A DNA stretch of 30,059 nucleotides, from NCBI GenBank assembly GCA_964393115.1, contig CAYMST010000022.1, positions 1 through 30,059 of the forward strand, in the 5' to 3' direction. Within the stretch, counting starts at the first letter, position 1. Each line of letters opens with the position of its first letter. The notes under the pieces are model-generated. The model saw only the letters and a list, made by a program, of their open reading frames with translations, was not told the origin of the DNA and made no database searches. Source of the DNA: CAYMST01 sp964393115. Lineage in GTDB: Bacteria > Bacteroidota > Bacteroidia > Cytophagales > Cyclobacteriaceae. Shown here piece after piece: positions 1-7,437 of this stretch. The position numbers and the translations under genes were made by a program.

Positions 1-157
1 CTTCCAAACGCTTGGCTTTTACTACTGGAAAGATGTTCTGCTGAACATAATTTTTAACTGCCTTTCTAACTCCCCTGAAATCATAAACTTTTTTAATGGC
101 GAAGGCTGACGCAGCAAATAATATTACTAATCCGGCTATCATAAGTTTCTTTTTCAT
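1..157 (-). CDS. Exported protein of unknown function (partial, N-terminus only)
   Basis: The reading frame starts with ATG at 157 and runs off the left edge, so only the first 52 residues are visible. It begins MKKKLMIAGLVILFAASAFA, a clear signal peptide: a Lys-rich start, a hydrophobic core and an AxA-like cleavage site. The mature part starts IKKVYDFRGVRKAVKNYVQQ and is basic and helix-prone. It is too short to place in a family. It diverges from the sensor kinase gene at 477, with 319 bases between them. The frame and signal peptide are seen directly; the periplasmic or outer-membrane location is inferred. Confidence 0.6.
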   Translation of the reverse strand, partial: MKKKLMIAGLVILFAASAFAIKKVYDFRGVRKAVKNYVQQNIFPVVKAKRLE

Positions 158-358
158 AAAACATTAATTTTTATAATTCTCTTTTCTTGATATGAATTCA
201 CACTACGAAAAAAGGCAAGTCAGTCTGGTTCTTAAAATATATTCAACCAACAGAACGAGAAGATCAACCAACGGCTATTCACTCAAATTCTCACGGTTGT
301 ATCCATAAAACCAAGGTTCATTGATAAACCATATCCGTTCGTTGAACATATTACTACT

Positions 359-379
359 AATAGGTTTAAGAAACCTATT
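359..379. repeat. Perfect 9-bp inverted repeat (operator or hairpin)
   Basis: AATAGGTTT at 359-367 and AAACCTATT at 371-379 are exact inverted copies around AAG. The right arm runs into TATTTTTG (376-383), which fits the Bacteroidota -7 consensus TAnnTTTG, although I see no matching -33 TTTG at the usual spacing. The site lies between two divergent genes, where no transcript should end, so an operator over a promoter is more likely than a terminator. Confidence 0.4.
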
Positions 380-476
380 TTTGGAGTAGCGAAACGAGCA
401 TAATGTTGAATCCAAATTATTGTGTCAATAACAAAACCAGTACGAGATAAATGCAGCTTTCACGAATTTCACCCCC

Positions 477-1553
477 ATGAAACAGTTAAGAGCACAGAAG
501 TTAGTAACACACGTTCCGTTTTGGCTCGGTTATGCCACGCTGTTATATTACCTCCCAATATCTAGACTAGAGGTAGAAAACACCGTGCTTAGAACTGTCA
601 TTCTGCTTATCCCACAAATCGCCGTTGCCTATATTGGTATGGAGGTACTGGTTCCTCGATATTTTATAAAGCGTAAGTACCTATTGTTTTTTGGAGGGAT
701 CCTGGTTTTATTAATCCTCGCTTCGCAATACCATCAAGTTATCCGACATCTCACACTTTTTCAACCGCCAGAATTTGATTTTCAACCTCGAGAGCATTTT
801 GGTAGGCGCGGTCGAGATCAACAATGGCAACATCACCGATTCAATCCTGCAAAAGGGTTTGTCTTCGTGCATACTTTTTTTAGTGTCGTTACACTATTGG
901 TCTCCGTGGCTTATAAAATCAGCCTGTTGGCATTGAAGAAAGAAAAAGAAACAGAAGAGCTAAAGAGTGAGAACTTACATGCAGAGCTAAAATTTTTAAA
1001 ATCTCAAATCAACCCTCACTTTTTATTCAACGCGTTGAATAACATTTATTCACTGTCTGTAATCAAATCAGAAAAAGCTCCGGAAGCAATCTTAAAGCTC
1101 TCTGATATTTTGCGTTATGTCATATATGAAGGAGCTGAAGAAAAAGTACCTATTTCCAAAGAGATCGATTATATTGAAGGATATATCAACTTGGCTAAGT
1201 TAAAAGATGACAACATCGAGAACATTCATTTTGACTATTCCAATGTGGACCGTAGCATCATGATAGAACCCATGTTGTTCATCCCATTTATTGAAAACAG
1301 CTTTAAGCATTCGCGAATTGAAGATACGGAAAACGGTTATGTGGACATCAAACTTTCTTCTGATAAAAGTAAAATTGATTTCACGGTAAAAAACAGTATC
1401 TCCTCCACTCCGTTCTCGAAGGATAAAATGGGAGGTATCGGACTTCAAAATATAAAGAAGAGGTTATCCTTGCTCTATCCAGAAAAACATATTTTACAAG
1501 TCGACAAAGGCGAAGATTATTTTACTATTCACCTAAACATCACCTATCAGTGA
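477..1553 (+). CDS. LytS-type sensor histidine kinase (His_kinase/HATPase_c family)
   Basis: This is a membrane sensor kinase of the LytS/YehU class, expected to phosphorylate the LytTR regulator encoded next. The N-terminal half has about four membrane segments (roughly residues 13-29, 38-58, 66-84 and 126-152). A short charged helix leads into the His_kinase box INPHFLFNALNN, with the likely phospho-acceptor at His181. The ATPase part follows, with the N box FIENSFKHS (271-279) and the glycine box GGIGLQNIKKRL (319-330). A His-, Arg- and Gln-rich loop at about 100-123 sits between the third and fourth segments. At 358 residues the length is usual. The stop overlaps the next gene by 4 nt, so the pair is translationally coupled. 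The input signal is unknown. Confidence 0.92.
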   Translation: MKQLRAQKLVTHVPFWLGYATLLYYLPISRLEVENTVLRTVILLIPQIAVAYIGMEVLVPRYFIKRKYLLFFGGILVLLILASQYHQVIRHLTLFQPPEFDFQPREHFGRRGRDQQWQHHRFNPAKGFVFVHTFFSVVTLLVSVAYKISLLALKKEKETEELKSENLHAELKFLKSQINPHFLFNALNNIYSLSVIKSEKAPEAILKLSDILRYVIYEGAEEKVPISKEIDYIEGYINLAKLKDDNIENIHFDYSNVDRSIMIEPMLFIPFIENSFKHSRIEDTENGYVDIKLSSDKSKIDFTVKNSISSTPFSKDKMGGIGLQNIKKRLSLLYPEKHILQVDKGEDYFTIHLNITYQ

Positions 1554-2278
1554 ATATTAACTGCATTATTGTAGATGATGAGCAGCTTGCTCGTGCATTG
1601 ATCAAAAACTTTGTCGATAAGACACCTTCTCTGACATTGATAGGAGAATTCAAAAACCCATTGGAAGCCATTGATTTCATGCAACTTAATGAGGTCGATC
1701 TTATATTTCTAGATATTCAAATGCCAGATCTGACAGGAATGGAAATGGTTCAGAGTTTGGAAAAACCACCTAAGGTAATCTTCACAACAGCTTACTCAGA
1801 ACACGCGGTTACAGCTTTTTCTTTGGATGCTGTGGATTATTTACTTAAACCTTTTTCCTTTGATAGATTTCTCAAAGCAGTCAATAAAGTAAAGTCCAGA
1901 ATAGCCCAAACAACAACACCTTCATTACCAGTAGCAAAATTAAGAGACCAGAAGGGAAAGAAGAAGGATTTTATAACCGTAAAGGCGGATCACAAGCTAC
2001 ATAAAATCGCCTATACTGAACTTAAGTACATTGAAGGACTTAAAGAGTACGTGTCCTTTTACACCAAAACTAACCGAATAGTAGCGCTCGAATCTCTTAA
2101 GAACCTAGAAAACACATTGCCGAAAGATCAATTTATTCGGGTCCACAAGTCCTATATCGTACCCATTCGATCGATTAAAAACCTGGAAGGAAACAGAATA
2201 GATCTTGATGGCATTATTATACCTGTTGGGAAAATGTATCGGGATACCGTACTCAAAAGAGTTTTTGAAGAGGACTAG
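1550..2278 (+). CDS. LytTR-family response regulator
   Basis: This regulator has a receiver domain (residues about 3-118) joined to a LytTR DNA-binding domain (about 137-238). Receiver residues are all present: the acidic pair Asp9/Asp10, phospho-acceptor Asp55 in LIFLDIQMPD, Thr80 and Lys100 in LLKPF. The LytTR part shows the family pattern with KYIEGLKEYVSFYT and FIRVHKSYIVP. The start codon is GTG at 1550, inside the TGA stop of the kinase (GTGA), which identifies the partner kinase. The 242-residue length is typical. Target genes cannot be read from the sequence; in Bacteroidota such pairs usually control nearby envelope or exported proteins, and the divergent exported protein at 1-157 is one candidate. 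Confidence 0.93.
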   Translation: MNINCIIVDDEQLARALIKNFVDKTPSLTLIGEFKNPLEAIDFMQLNEVDLIFLDIQMPDLTGMEMVQSLEKPPKVIFTTAYSEHAVTAFSLDAVDYLLKPFSFDRFLKAVNKVKSRIAQTTTPSLPVAKLRDQKGKKKDFITVKADHKLHKIAYTELKYIEGLKEYVSFYTKTNRIVALESLKNLENTLPKDQFIRVHKSYIVPIRSIKNLEGNRIDLDGIIIPVGKMYRDTVLKRVFEED

Positions 2279-2299
2279 CTTTACTCAACTCAATAACTT

Positions 2300-2464
2300 T
2301 TAGAATATCGTAGTAATCAAAAGTAATGTATAGGCGGCAATCATTAGCCAAAGTGTATAAGAAGCTAAAACAGGGATAATCACGACGTTAAATACCATCA
2401 GCAACACTAATCCAGCTAACACAAAGGAAATAAGCTTAAGGAGTTTTTTGGTTTTCGAACTCAT
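2300..2464 (-). CDS. Small hydrophobic membrane protein, 54 residues
   Basis: An ATG frame at 2464 reads MSSKTKKLLKLISFVLAGLV and ends with LLLITTIF before TAA at 2300. A short basic N-terminus is followed by two hydrophobic segments (about 11-30 and 32-53), so the predicted protein is almost wholly membrane embedded, probably as a helical hairpin. It is convergent with the LytTR regulator, 21 bases from its stop. No family is recognised. The clean basic-then-two-helix layout supports a real gene, but such a short frame could be fortuitous. Confidence 0.5.
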   Translation of the reverse strand: MSSKTKKLLKLISFVLAGLVLLMVFNVVIIPVLASYTLWLMIAAYTLLLITTIF

Positions 2465-2780
2465 AATTTCTGTTTACGTGGTTTGAGATCTAATTGTCTA
2501 TGTCTTTTATTACTTGACCAAAAACGTATGCTTAATCCACTAGGGCGTTTCGCAGCCAGCATTGTCGATAAAAGACGATTCGAATTTACAAAATAGATTT
2601 ATATCTGAGGGCAACCTTCGAAAAATGATCGTTGAAGATAAAACTTAATCCGGTTAGGTGTAGAAATAAATACAACTACCCTTATTCTTTCGAAGCCTTT
2701 AATCGTGCTATTTCTTACGGTCTTATCTATCAGAACAATATGATTCAGCAATTACAGTAAATCGATTACCTCAAAAAAGC
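2465..2780. other. Intergenic region, no gene seen
   Basis: This stretch separates the small membrane protein from the threonylcarbamoyl-AMP synthase gene. I see no convincing frame, repeat or strong hairpin in it. The only element recognised nearby is the -7 box at its right end, listed separately. Confidence 0.5.
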
Positions 2781-2788
2781 TACTTTTG
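2781..2788 (+). promoter_or_regulatory. TAnnTTTG -7 box, near-leaderless
   Basis: TACTTTTG matches the Bacteroidota -7 consensus TAnnTTTG and ends 7 bases before the ATG at 2796. Transcription would start at or just before the start codon. No TTTG -33 element is seen at the usual 19-21 base spacing. Confidence 0.5.
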
Positions 2789-2795
2789 CGCTGCA

Positions 2796-3767
2796 ATGGC
2801 GAAAATCGGAACAGATATTAGCGATGCAGCCAAACTCTTGAAGGCTGGTGAAGTTGTGGCCATACCCACCGAGACGGTATATGGCTTGGCTGGAAATGCA
2901 TTTTCGCCAGCATCTATCTTATCCATTTTTGAAAAGAAAAAACGACCTTCTTTTGATCCGCTAATCGCACATATCGACTCTATTGATAAGGTAAAAAAAT
3001 GTGTTCAGAAGATCCCCAACCAGACCCGGTATCTCATGGAAAAGTTTTGGCCGGGACCGTTGACTATTGTCCTGCCGAAGAGCGATTTGATCCCAGACGA
3101 AATGACATCTGGATTGGATACCGTTGCAGTCCGAATGCCCAATCACCCGCTCACATTGCGCTTGCTTTCGCAACTAGATTTTCCATTAGCCGCTCCAAGC
3201 GCCAACCCTTTTGGTTATATCAGTCCTACCAATGCTCAGCATGTGAAGGATCAATTGGATAACGAAGTAGATTATATATTAGATGGAGGTGAATGCCAGA
3301 TTGGTGTCGAGTCTACCATTATCGGATTTGAAAACAAAAAAGTTACCATTTTCCGTCAGGGAAAAATCACTAAAGAGGATATCGAACGCTGCTTAGGACA
3401 GCAAGTACAAGTGCAGGTAAATGTCAACAACAGCTCAAACCCACAAGCACCGGGGATGTTAAAAAGTCATTACGCCCCTAAGTGTCAATTGATCATGGGG
3501 AATATCAAAGAGTTAGCGCATAAATATCAAGATAAAAAGATTGGAATAATATCATTTAAAGGCGAACTTGGCCTCGATTTAAAGAAAGGGAGCGTACACA
3601 TGATGCTTTCCCCAAAAGGATATGTTGAAGAGGCAGCTAGACAACTTTTTTCTATCCTTCGGAAGTTGGATCAAGAAAATTTAGACCTCATCATTGGTGA
3701 GTACATACCAGATAAAGGCATAGGCAAAGCCGTCAACGATAGACTACGCAGAGCAGCTGCGCATTAA
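2796..3767 (+). CDS. tsaC: L-threonylcarbamoyladenylate synthase (Sua5/YrdC/YwlC)
   Basis: The enzyme makes threonylcarbamoyl-AMP from threonine, bicarbonate and ATP, the first step of the t6A37 modification of ANN-decoding tRNAs in the cytoplasm. The YrdC domain (about 1-200) has PTETVYGLAG at 24-33, the basic KKKRP patch and SANPFGYISPT. A conserved PGM-x3-HYAP linker (PGMLKSHYAP) leads into a C-terminal Sua5 domain of about 95 residues. The two-domain length of 323 residues marks the Sua5/YwlC type rather than single-domain TsaC. The ATG at 2796 is supported by a promoter box 7 bases upstream. pgk follows closely and could be cotranscribed. Confidence 0.95.
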   Translation: MAKIGTDISDAAKLLKAGEVVAIPTETVYGLAGNAFSPASILSIFEKKKRPSFDPLIAHIDSIDKVKKCVQKIPNQTRYLMEKFWPGPLTIVLPKSDLIPDEMTSGLDTVAVRMPNHPLTLRLLSQLDFPLAAPSANPFGYISPTNAQHVKDQLDNEVDYILDGGECQIGVESTIIGFENKKVTIFRQGKITKEDIERCLGQQVQVQVNVNNSSNPQAPGMLKSHYAPKCQLIMGNIKELAHKYQDKKIGIISFKGELGLDLKKGSVHMMLSPKGYVEEAARQLFSILRKLDQENLDLIIGEYIPDKGIGKAVNDRLRRAAAH

Positions 3768-3802
3768 ACATGTATTTACCTTTTAGTTTCAACAATATAA
3801 TT

Positions 3803-4993
3803 ATGAAGACTGTAGACAGTTTTGATTTTAAAGGGAGAAAGGCCCTTATTCGAGTTGACTTCAATGTACCATTAAATGGTGACTTTGAAATTACCGACGA
3901 CACCAGAATACGAGCTGCAGTTCCTACCATCAAAAAGATCCTTAGTGATGGAGGTTCGGCCGTACTAATGAGTCACTTAGGGAGACCTAAAAGTGGCCCT
4001 GAGCATAAGTTTTCATTAGAGCATATTGCTGCTCATGTTGGTTCAAAATTAGGGGTAGATGTAAAGTTTGCCGATGACTGCGTTAGCGAAGATGCTTTTG
4101 CAAAATCTGCTGAGCTACAGCCTGGCGAAGTACTTCTTTTGAACAACTTAAGGTTTTACAAAGAAGAAACTAAAGGAGACGAAGCTTTCTCAGAAAAGCT
4201 CTCTAAGCACGGCGATGTGTATGTCAATGATGCTTTCGGAACTGCACACAGAGCACACGCTTCTACCACCATTGTAGCGAAGTACTTTGAAGACAAAGTA
4301 ACTGGTTACATCATGGAAGCAGAGCTAAAAAATGCCAAAAAAGTATTAGAAAGTGGTGACAAGCCACTTACGGCAATCATGGGAGGAGCTAAAGTGTCTG
4401 ATAAGATATTGATCATCGAAAAGTTATTGGATGTGGCTGACAACATCATCATCGGTGGTGGAATGTCTTACACTTTCTCAAAAGCCAGAGGCGGGAACAT
4501 TGGAAAGTCCATTTGTGAAGAAGATAAGCTAGAGTTGACATTAGAGCTCGAGAAGAAAGCTGAAGCAAAAGGCGTTAAGCTGATCTTACCAGTTGATAAT
4601 GTCATCGCTGATGACTTCAGCAATGATGCCAATACGCAAATTGTAAAGCGAGGTGAGATACCTGAAGGATGGGAAGGTCTAGATATCGGACCCGAAACCA
4701 GAGAGCTTTTCGCTAAAGTAGTAGCAGAATCCAAAACAATCCTTTGGAACGGACCAATGGGCGTTTTTGAATTTGACACGTTCGCTAAGGGAACAGATGC
4801 CATAGCTAATGCGGTAGTAAAGGCTACTGATGACAACAGTGCTTTCTCATTAATCGGTGGTGGAGATTCTGCTTCTGCTATCAATAACTTGGGATACGGA
4901 GAAAAAGTATCCTACGTATCCACGGGTGGTGGTGCTCTTTTAGAGTATATGGAAGGAAAAACACTTCCAGGCGTTGCTGCACTGGAGAATTAA
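3803..4993 (+). CDS. pgk: Phosphoglycerate kinase
   Basis: This glycolytic enzyme interconverts 1,3-bisphosphoglycerate plus ADP with 3-phosphoglycerate plus ATP. Family motifs are in order: RVDFNVPLN near the N-terminus, SHLGRPK, NNLRFYKEE, NDAFGTAHRAHAS, MGGAKVSDK in the hinge region, NGPMGVFEFDTFAKGT and the nucleotide-site IGGGDSASA. I place the start at the ATG at 3803 (MKTVDSFDFKG), giving 396 residues, the usual length. An in-frame ATG at 3770 would add 11 residues not expected in the family, and a TACCTTTT box (3776-3783) close to the -7 consensus lies between the two. It lies 35 bases after the tsaC stop on the same strand. Confidence 0.96.
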   Translation: MKTVDSFDFKGRKALIRVDFNVPLNGDFEITDDTRIRAAVPTIKKILSDGGSAVLMSHLGRPKSGPEHKFSLEHIAAHVGSKLGVDVKFADDCVSEDAFAKSAELQPGEVLLLNNLRFYKEETKGDEAFSEKLSKHGDVYVNDAFGTAHRAHASTTIVAKYFEDKVTGYIMEAELKNAKKVLESGDKPLTAIMGGAKVSDKILIIEKLLDVADNIIIGGGMSYTFSKARGGNIGKSICEEDKLELTLELEKKAEAKGVKLILPVDNVIADDFSNDANTQIVKRGEIPEGWEGLDIGPETRELFAKVVAESKTILWNGPMGVFEFDTFAKGTDAIANAVVKATDDNSAFSLIGGGDSASAINNLGYGEKVSYVSTGGGALLEYMEGKTLPGVAALEN

Positions 4994-5000
4994 TAGTCAT

Positions 5001-5046
5001 TGTTGCAAAAGGTAATGGGTGATACGTACTCGTTGCCTTTTGCACA
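5001..5046 (+). terminator. Hairpin after pgk
   Basis: TGCAAAAGG (5004-5012) and CCTTTTGCA (5036-5044) pair exactly. The stem can be extended inwards by a G-U pair, two A-U pairs and a short GGGT/ACTC helix. There is no T-run after it, so it is either a weak terminator or a 3'-end stabilising hairpin for pgk. Confidence 0.5.
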
Positions 5047-5212
5047 TTTAACTACTCGAGCCTAAATAGTTGAGACAACAAATTAAAATACGCTTTAACT
5101 TTAAGACTCAACCTCATCACTAAACCCCTCATCTACAAACAATTACAATCAAAACATCATCAAATAAATTCCCTTAGAAAAGTCTTTACGATTATTTTTC
5201 CAGATATTTCAT

Positions 5213-5235
5213 TGACATAAACGTCATGTTTGTCA
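5213..5235. promoter_or_regulatory. Imperfect inverted repeat upstream of the beta-barrel gene
   Basis: TGACATAAAC (from 5213) faces GTTTGTCA (5228-5235), a dyad with one extra base in the left arm, 32 bases before the ATG at 5268. A TTTG at 5229-5232 within the dyad is suitably placed for a -33 element, but no good TAnnTTTG follows. It may be an operator. Confidence 0.3.
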
Positions 5236-5267
5236 TTAATCAGTATACTAAATGATATTTATTACTG

Positions 5268-5990
5268 ATGAAAACATTACTTTTTACTTTGACATTTTCA
5301 ATTGGGGTGCTAATGACTAATTTATCCTTTGGTCAAGCCAATTTTGGTCTAAGATTCGGAGGGCAACTCACTAATTTACCTGAAAACTACGACTCAGAAT
5401 TTGAAGACCTTGAATCTGATCTGGAAAACAGGCCCTCATTTCATCTAGGTTTTGAATGGGACAATCCTGTGAGTGAGAATTTCAGAATGCGTTACGGACT
5501 TTTATACTCCAAAAAAGGAACACAGATGGTAGATAAGTCGGATGGCATTAAATCCAAAGCAGCACTTGACATCCATTACCTTGAGGTTCCAATCAATTTT
5601 GTGTATTACTCGGAAGGTCTAATGTTAAGTGCTGGACCATATTTAGGTGTAGCTATGGGAGGACAATTCAAAGCAACTGTCGAAGGAGAGTTTAATGGTC
5701 AAAGTATTGATGATGAACGGACTGTTAAAGTTAAATCTACCTTCGGAAGCGTTTCAATGGAAGATACCGATTCAGAAGACCTTTACATAAATGCTCTGGA
5801 TTTTGGCTTAAACTTTGGTATTGGTTATCAGTTTGACAACGTATCTTTAAATCTAGGGTATGGCCTTGGACTAGTCAACTTGACTCCGGATGTAGAGGGT
5901 AGTGGCGGAGAATTTGACCCGAGTGATTTCAGACAAACCAATAGTGTTATTTCGTTATCATTGACCATTTTTACATCGAAGATGAGATAA
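5268..5990 (+). CDS. Outer-membrane beta-barrel protein (PorT/OMP_b-brl family)
   Basis: This is a 240-residue exported protein with a signal peptide (about 1-22, ending LSFGQA). Alternating hydrophobic strands follow, such as FGLRFGGQL, FHLGFEWDN, FRMRYGLLYSKKGT, LSAGPYLGVAMGG and FGIGYQF. The pattern and the terminal strand SVISLSLTIF fit the eight-stranded porin-family beta barrel common in Bacteroidota. It is acidic in the loops (for example SEFEDLESDLE). No specific ligand or function can be assigned. It is a single-gene unit closed by a strong terminator. Confidence 0.8.
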   Translation: MKTLLFTLTFSIGVLMTNLSFGQANFGLRFGGQLTNLPENYDSEFEDLESDLENRPSFHLGFEWDNPVSENFRMRYGLLYSKKGTQMVDKSDGIKSKAALDIHYLEVPINFVYYSEGLMLSAGPYLGVAMGGQFKATVEGEFNGQSIDDERTVKVKSTFGSVSMEDTDSEDLYINALDFGLNFGIGYQFDNVSLNLGYGLGLVNLTPDVEGSGGEFDPSDFRQTNSVISLSLTIFTSKMR

Positions 5991-6024
5991 TAAATTTCGG
6001 CGATATAGTAACTGTATTAACAAT

Positions 6025-6073
6025 TGGTTTAATTCAATATGCTATCAATGTATTGAATTAAACCATTTTTTTT
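6025..6073 (+). terminator. Strong rho-independent terminator
   Basis: A perfect 15-bp stem, TGGTTTAATTCAATA (6025-6039) with TATTGAATTAAACCA (6051-6065), encloses an 11-base loop and is followed directly by eight T residues. It ends transcription of the beta-barrel gene. The opposite strand lacks a T-run after the stem, so it serves the plus strand mainly. Confidence 0.85.
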
Positions 6074-6099
6074 ACTACCCGAAAGTGAATGGTCTAGAC

Positions 6100-7437
6100 C
6101 TATTCCGGTAAGGAAATCACAAATGTAGTTTCCTGATCAGTCGATTTCACTTGAATTTGTCCGTTATGCATATGAATGATCTGCCTAGACAAACTTAATC
6201 CTACACCCGTACCTTCATTTTTAGTGGTATAGAAAGGGATAAATATCTTCTTAAGCGTTTCCTCTGAAATTTTTGGCCCATTATTCCGAAAGGAGATCTC
6301 GTGCTTAGCTTCACTACGTAAGTAGGCAACAGAAATGTATGGAGATTCTGTTCCTTTTAGCGCTTCAATAGAGTTCTTAAAAATATTGATAAAGACCATT
6401 TCAATCATTCCTGGATCGACATGAAGCTCTATTTGATTAGAATTTAGCTCATTTTTATATTTAATACCGTTTAATTCAAGCTGTTCTGTTAACATGGTCC
6501 TTGTAGCATCAATAATCGTTATCAGCGACACCTTCTTCAATACAGGCTCTGGCAGATTGGTATAGCTACGGTAAGACTGAATAAATTGATTTAAAGATTT
6601 CGATCGTCTATGCACTGTCTGGATTCCTTCCTTGACATCCTCGAGAACATCGGGGGTAATCGCTCCATCTGATACAGTTGTATTCAAGAAGTCACTAATA
6701 GAAATAATGGGGGTTAATGAATTCATTATTTCATGACGTAGCACTTTGGTAAGGTTTTGCCAAGCTTCGACCTCTTCATTTTGAATTTCATTCGTGACAT
6801 TGTAAATCCCGACAAGCCTAACCTCCTGATCGTTCATTTTTAACCCATTTACTTGAATAATCAAGTTTAATTCTTGCTCTTTATATACTCGCCTGCTTCC
6901 AGGAACAGTGGAAGTGATCACTTTATAAATTTCTGGATTTATAGATTCTAGATCTGATATATTTCTAAATGAAGGAACACCTAGGATTTTTTGCGCCTCC
7001 TTGTTCAGCAGATCTACATTTCCATGGTTTTTACTTTCTGGTGAAAACACGTACGAGACTAATCCAGTCTGTAGATGTTGAACAACAGTTTTTAAATAAA
7101 GTGCGTTGAGTTCTCTTTCTGCACGAACAGTTTTTAGTTTGTCTAGGACCTTGGTAATGGCAACATTGAGCGCCTCGATACTTGGATCATGATGGCTATC
7201 GACCAAAAATCCAGATGTAAAGTCGTTATATTCGATAGACTCTATAAACCGGGTAAGCTTTCGATTTGTCCGAGCGACTGTCTGATACAGTCTTAGAGAT
7301 AAAGAGAACGCAACGAATACATTTAATAATAACCACCAGCTATTAAAAACCATCCCCATCCACGAAAAAACAGCTGAAGTAACCAGAATCAAGCATACGT
7401 AAAAGAGTATTGCTCGTTTAAACTTACTAAAGCCCAT
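6100..7437 (-). CDS. Sensor histidine kinase, NtrY/NtrB-like
   Basis: This 445-residue kinase is partner to the sigma54-type regulator encoded just before it. Two membrane segments lie at about 10-29 and 32-50, with only a very short loop between them, so it probably senses through the membrane or in the cytoplasm. A PAS-like region (about 115-220) precedes the HisKA box LRHEIMNSLTP with His235. ATPase boxes follow: NIFKNSIEAL (351-360), RNNGPKI, IFIPFYTTK and GTGVGLSLSRQI. The RHEIMNSLTP variant is typical of NtrY-like kinases. Its start lies inside the regulator gene (11-nt overlap), so the two are coupled. The stimulus is unknown, but the divergent ABC transporter suggests an envelope-related or exported-molecule signal. 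Confidence 0.92.
   Translation of the reverse strand: MGFSKFKRAILFYVCLILVTSAVFSWMGMVFNSWWLLLNVFVAFSLSLRLYQTVARTNRKLTRFIESIEYNDFTSGFLVDSHHDPSIEALNVAITKVLDKLKTVRAERELNALYLKTVVQHLQTGLVSYVFSPESKNHGNVDLLNKEAQKILGVPSFRNISDLESINPEIYKVITSTVPGSRRVYKEQELNLIIQVNGLKMNDQEVRLVGIYNVTNEIQNEEVEAWQNLTKVLRHEIMNSLTPIISISDFLNTTVSDGAITPDVLEDVKEGIQTVHRRSKSLNQFIQSYRSYTNLPEPVLKKVSLITIIDATRTMLTEQLELNGIKYKNELNSNQIELHVDPGMIEMVFINIFKNSIEALKGTESPYISVAYLRSEAKHEISFRNNGPKISEETLKKIFIPFYTTKNEGTGVGLSLSRQIIHMHNGQIQVKSTDQETTFVISLPE

Noticed and set aside
3770..3802. Earlier ATG for pgk
   Set aside because: It adds 11 residues before the conserved N-terminus, and a promoter-like TACCTTTT box lies inside the added part.
4468..4884. 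Long open frame antisense to pgk
   Set aside because: It mirrors codon usage of the highly conserved pgk frame; the Ser/Pro-rich translation is typical of a shadow frame.
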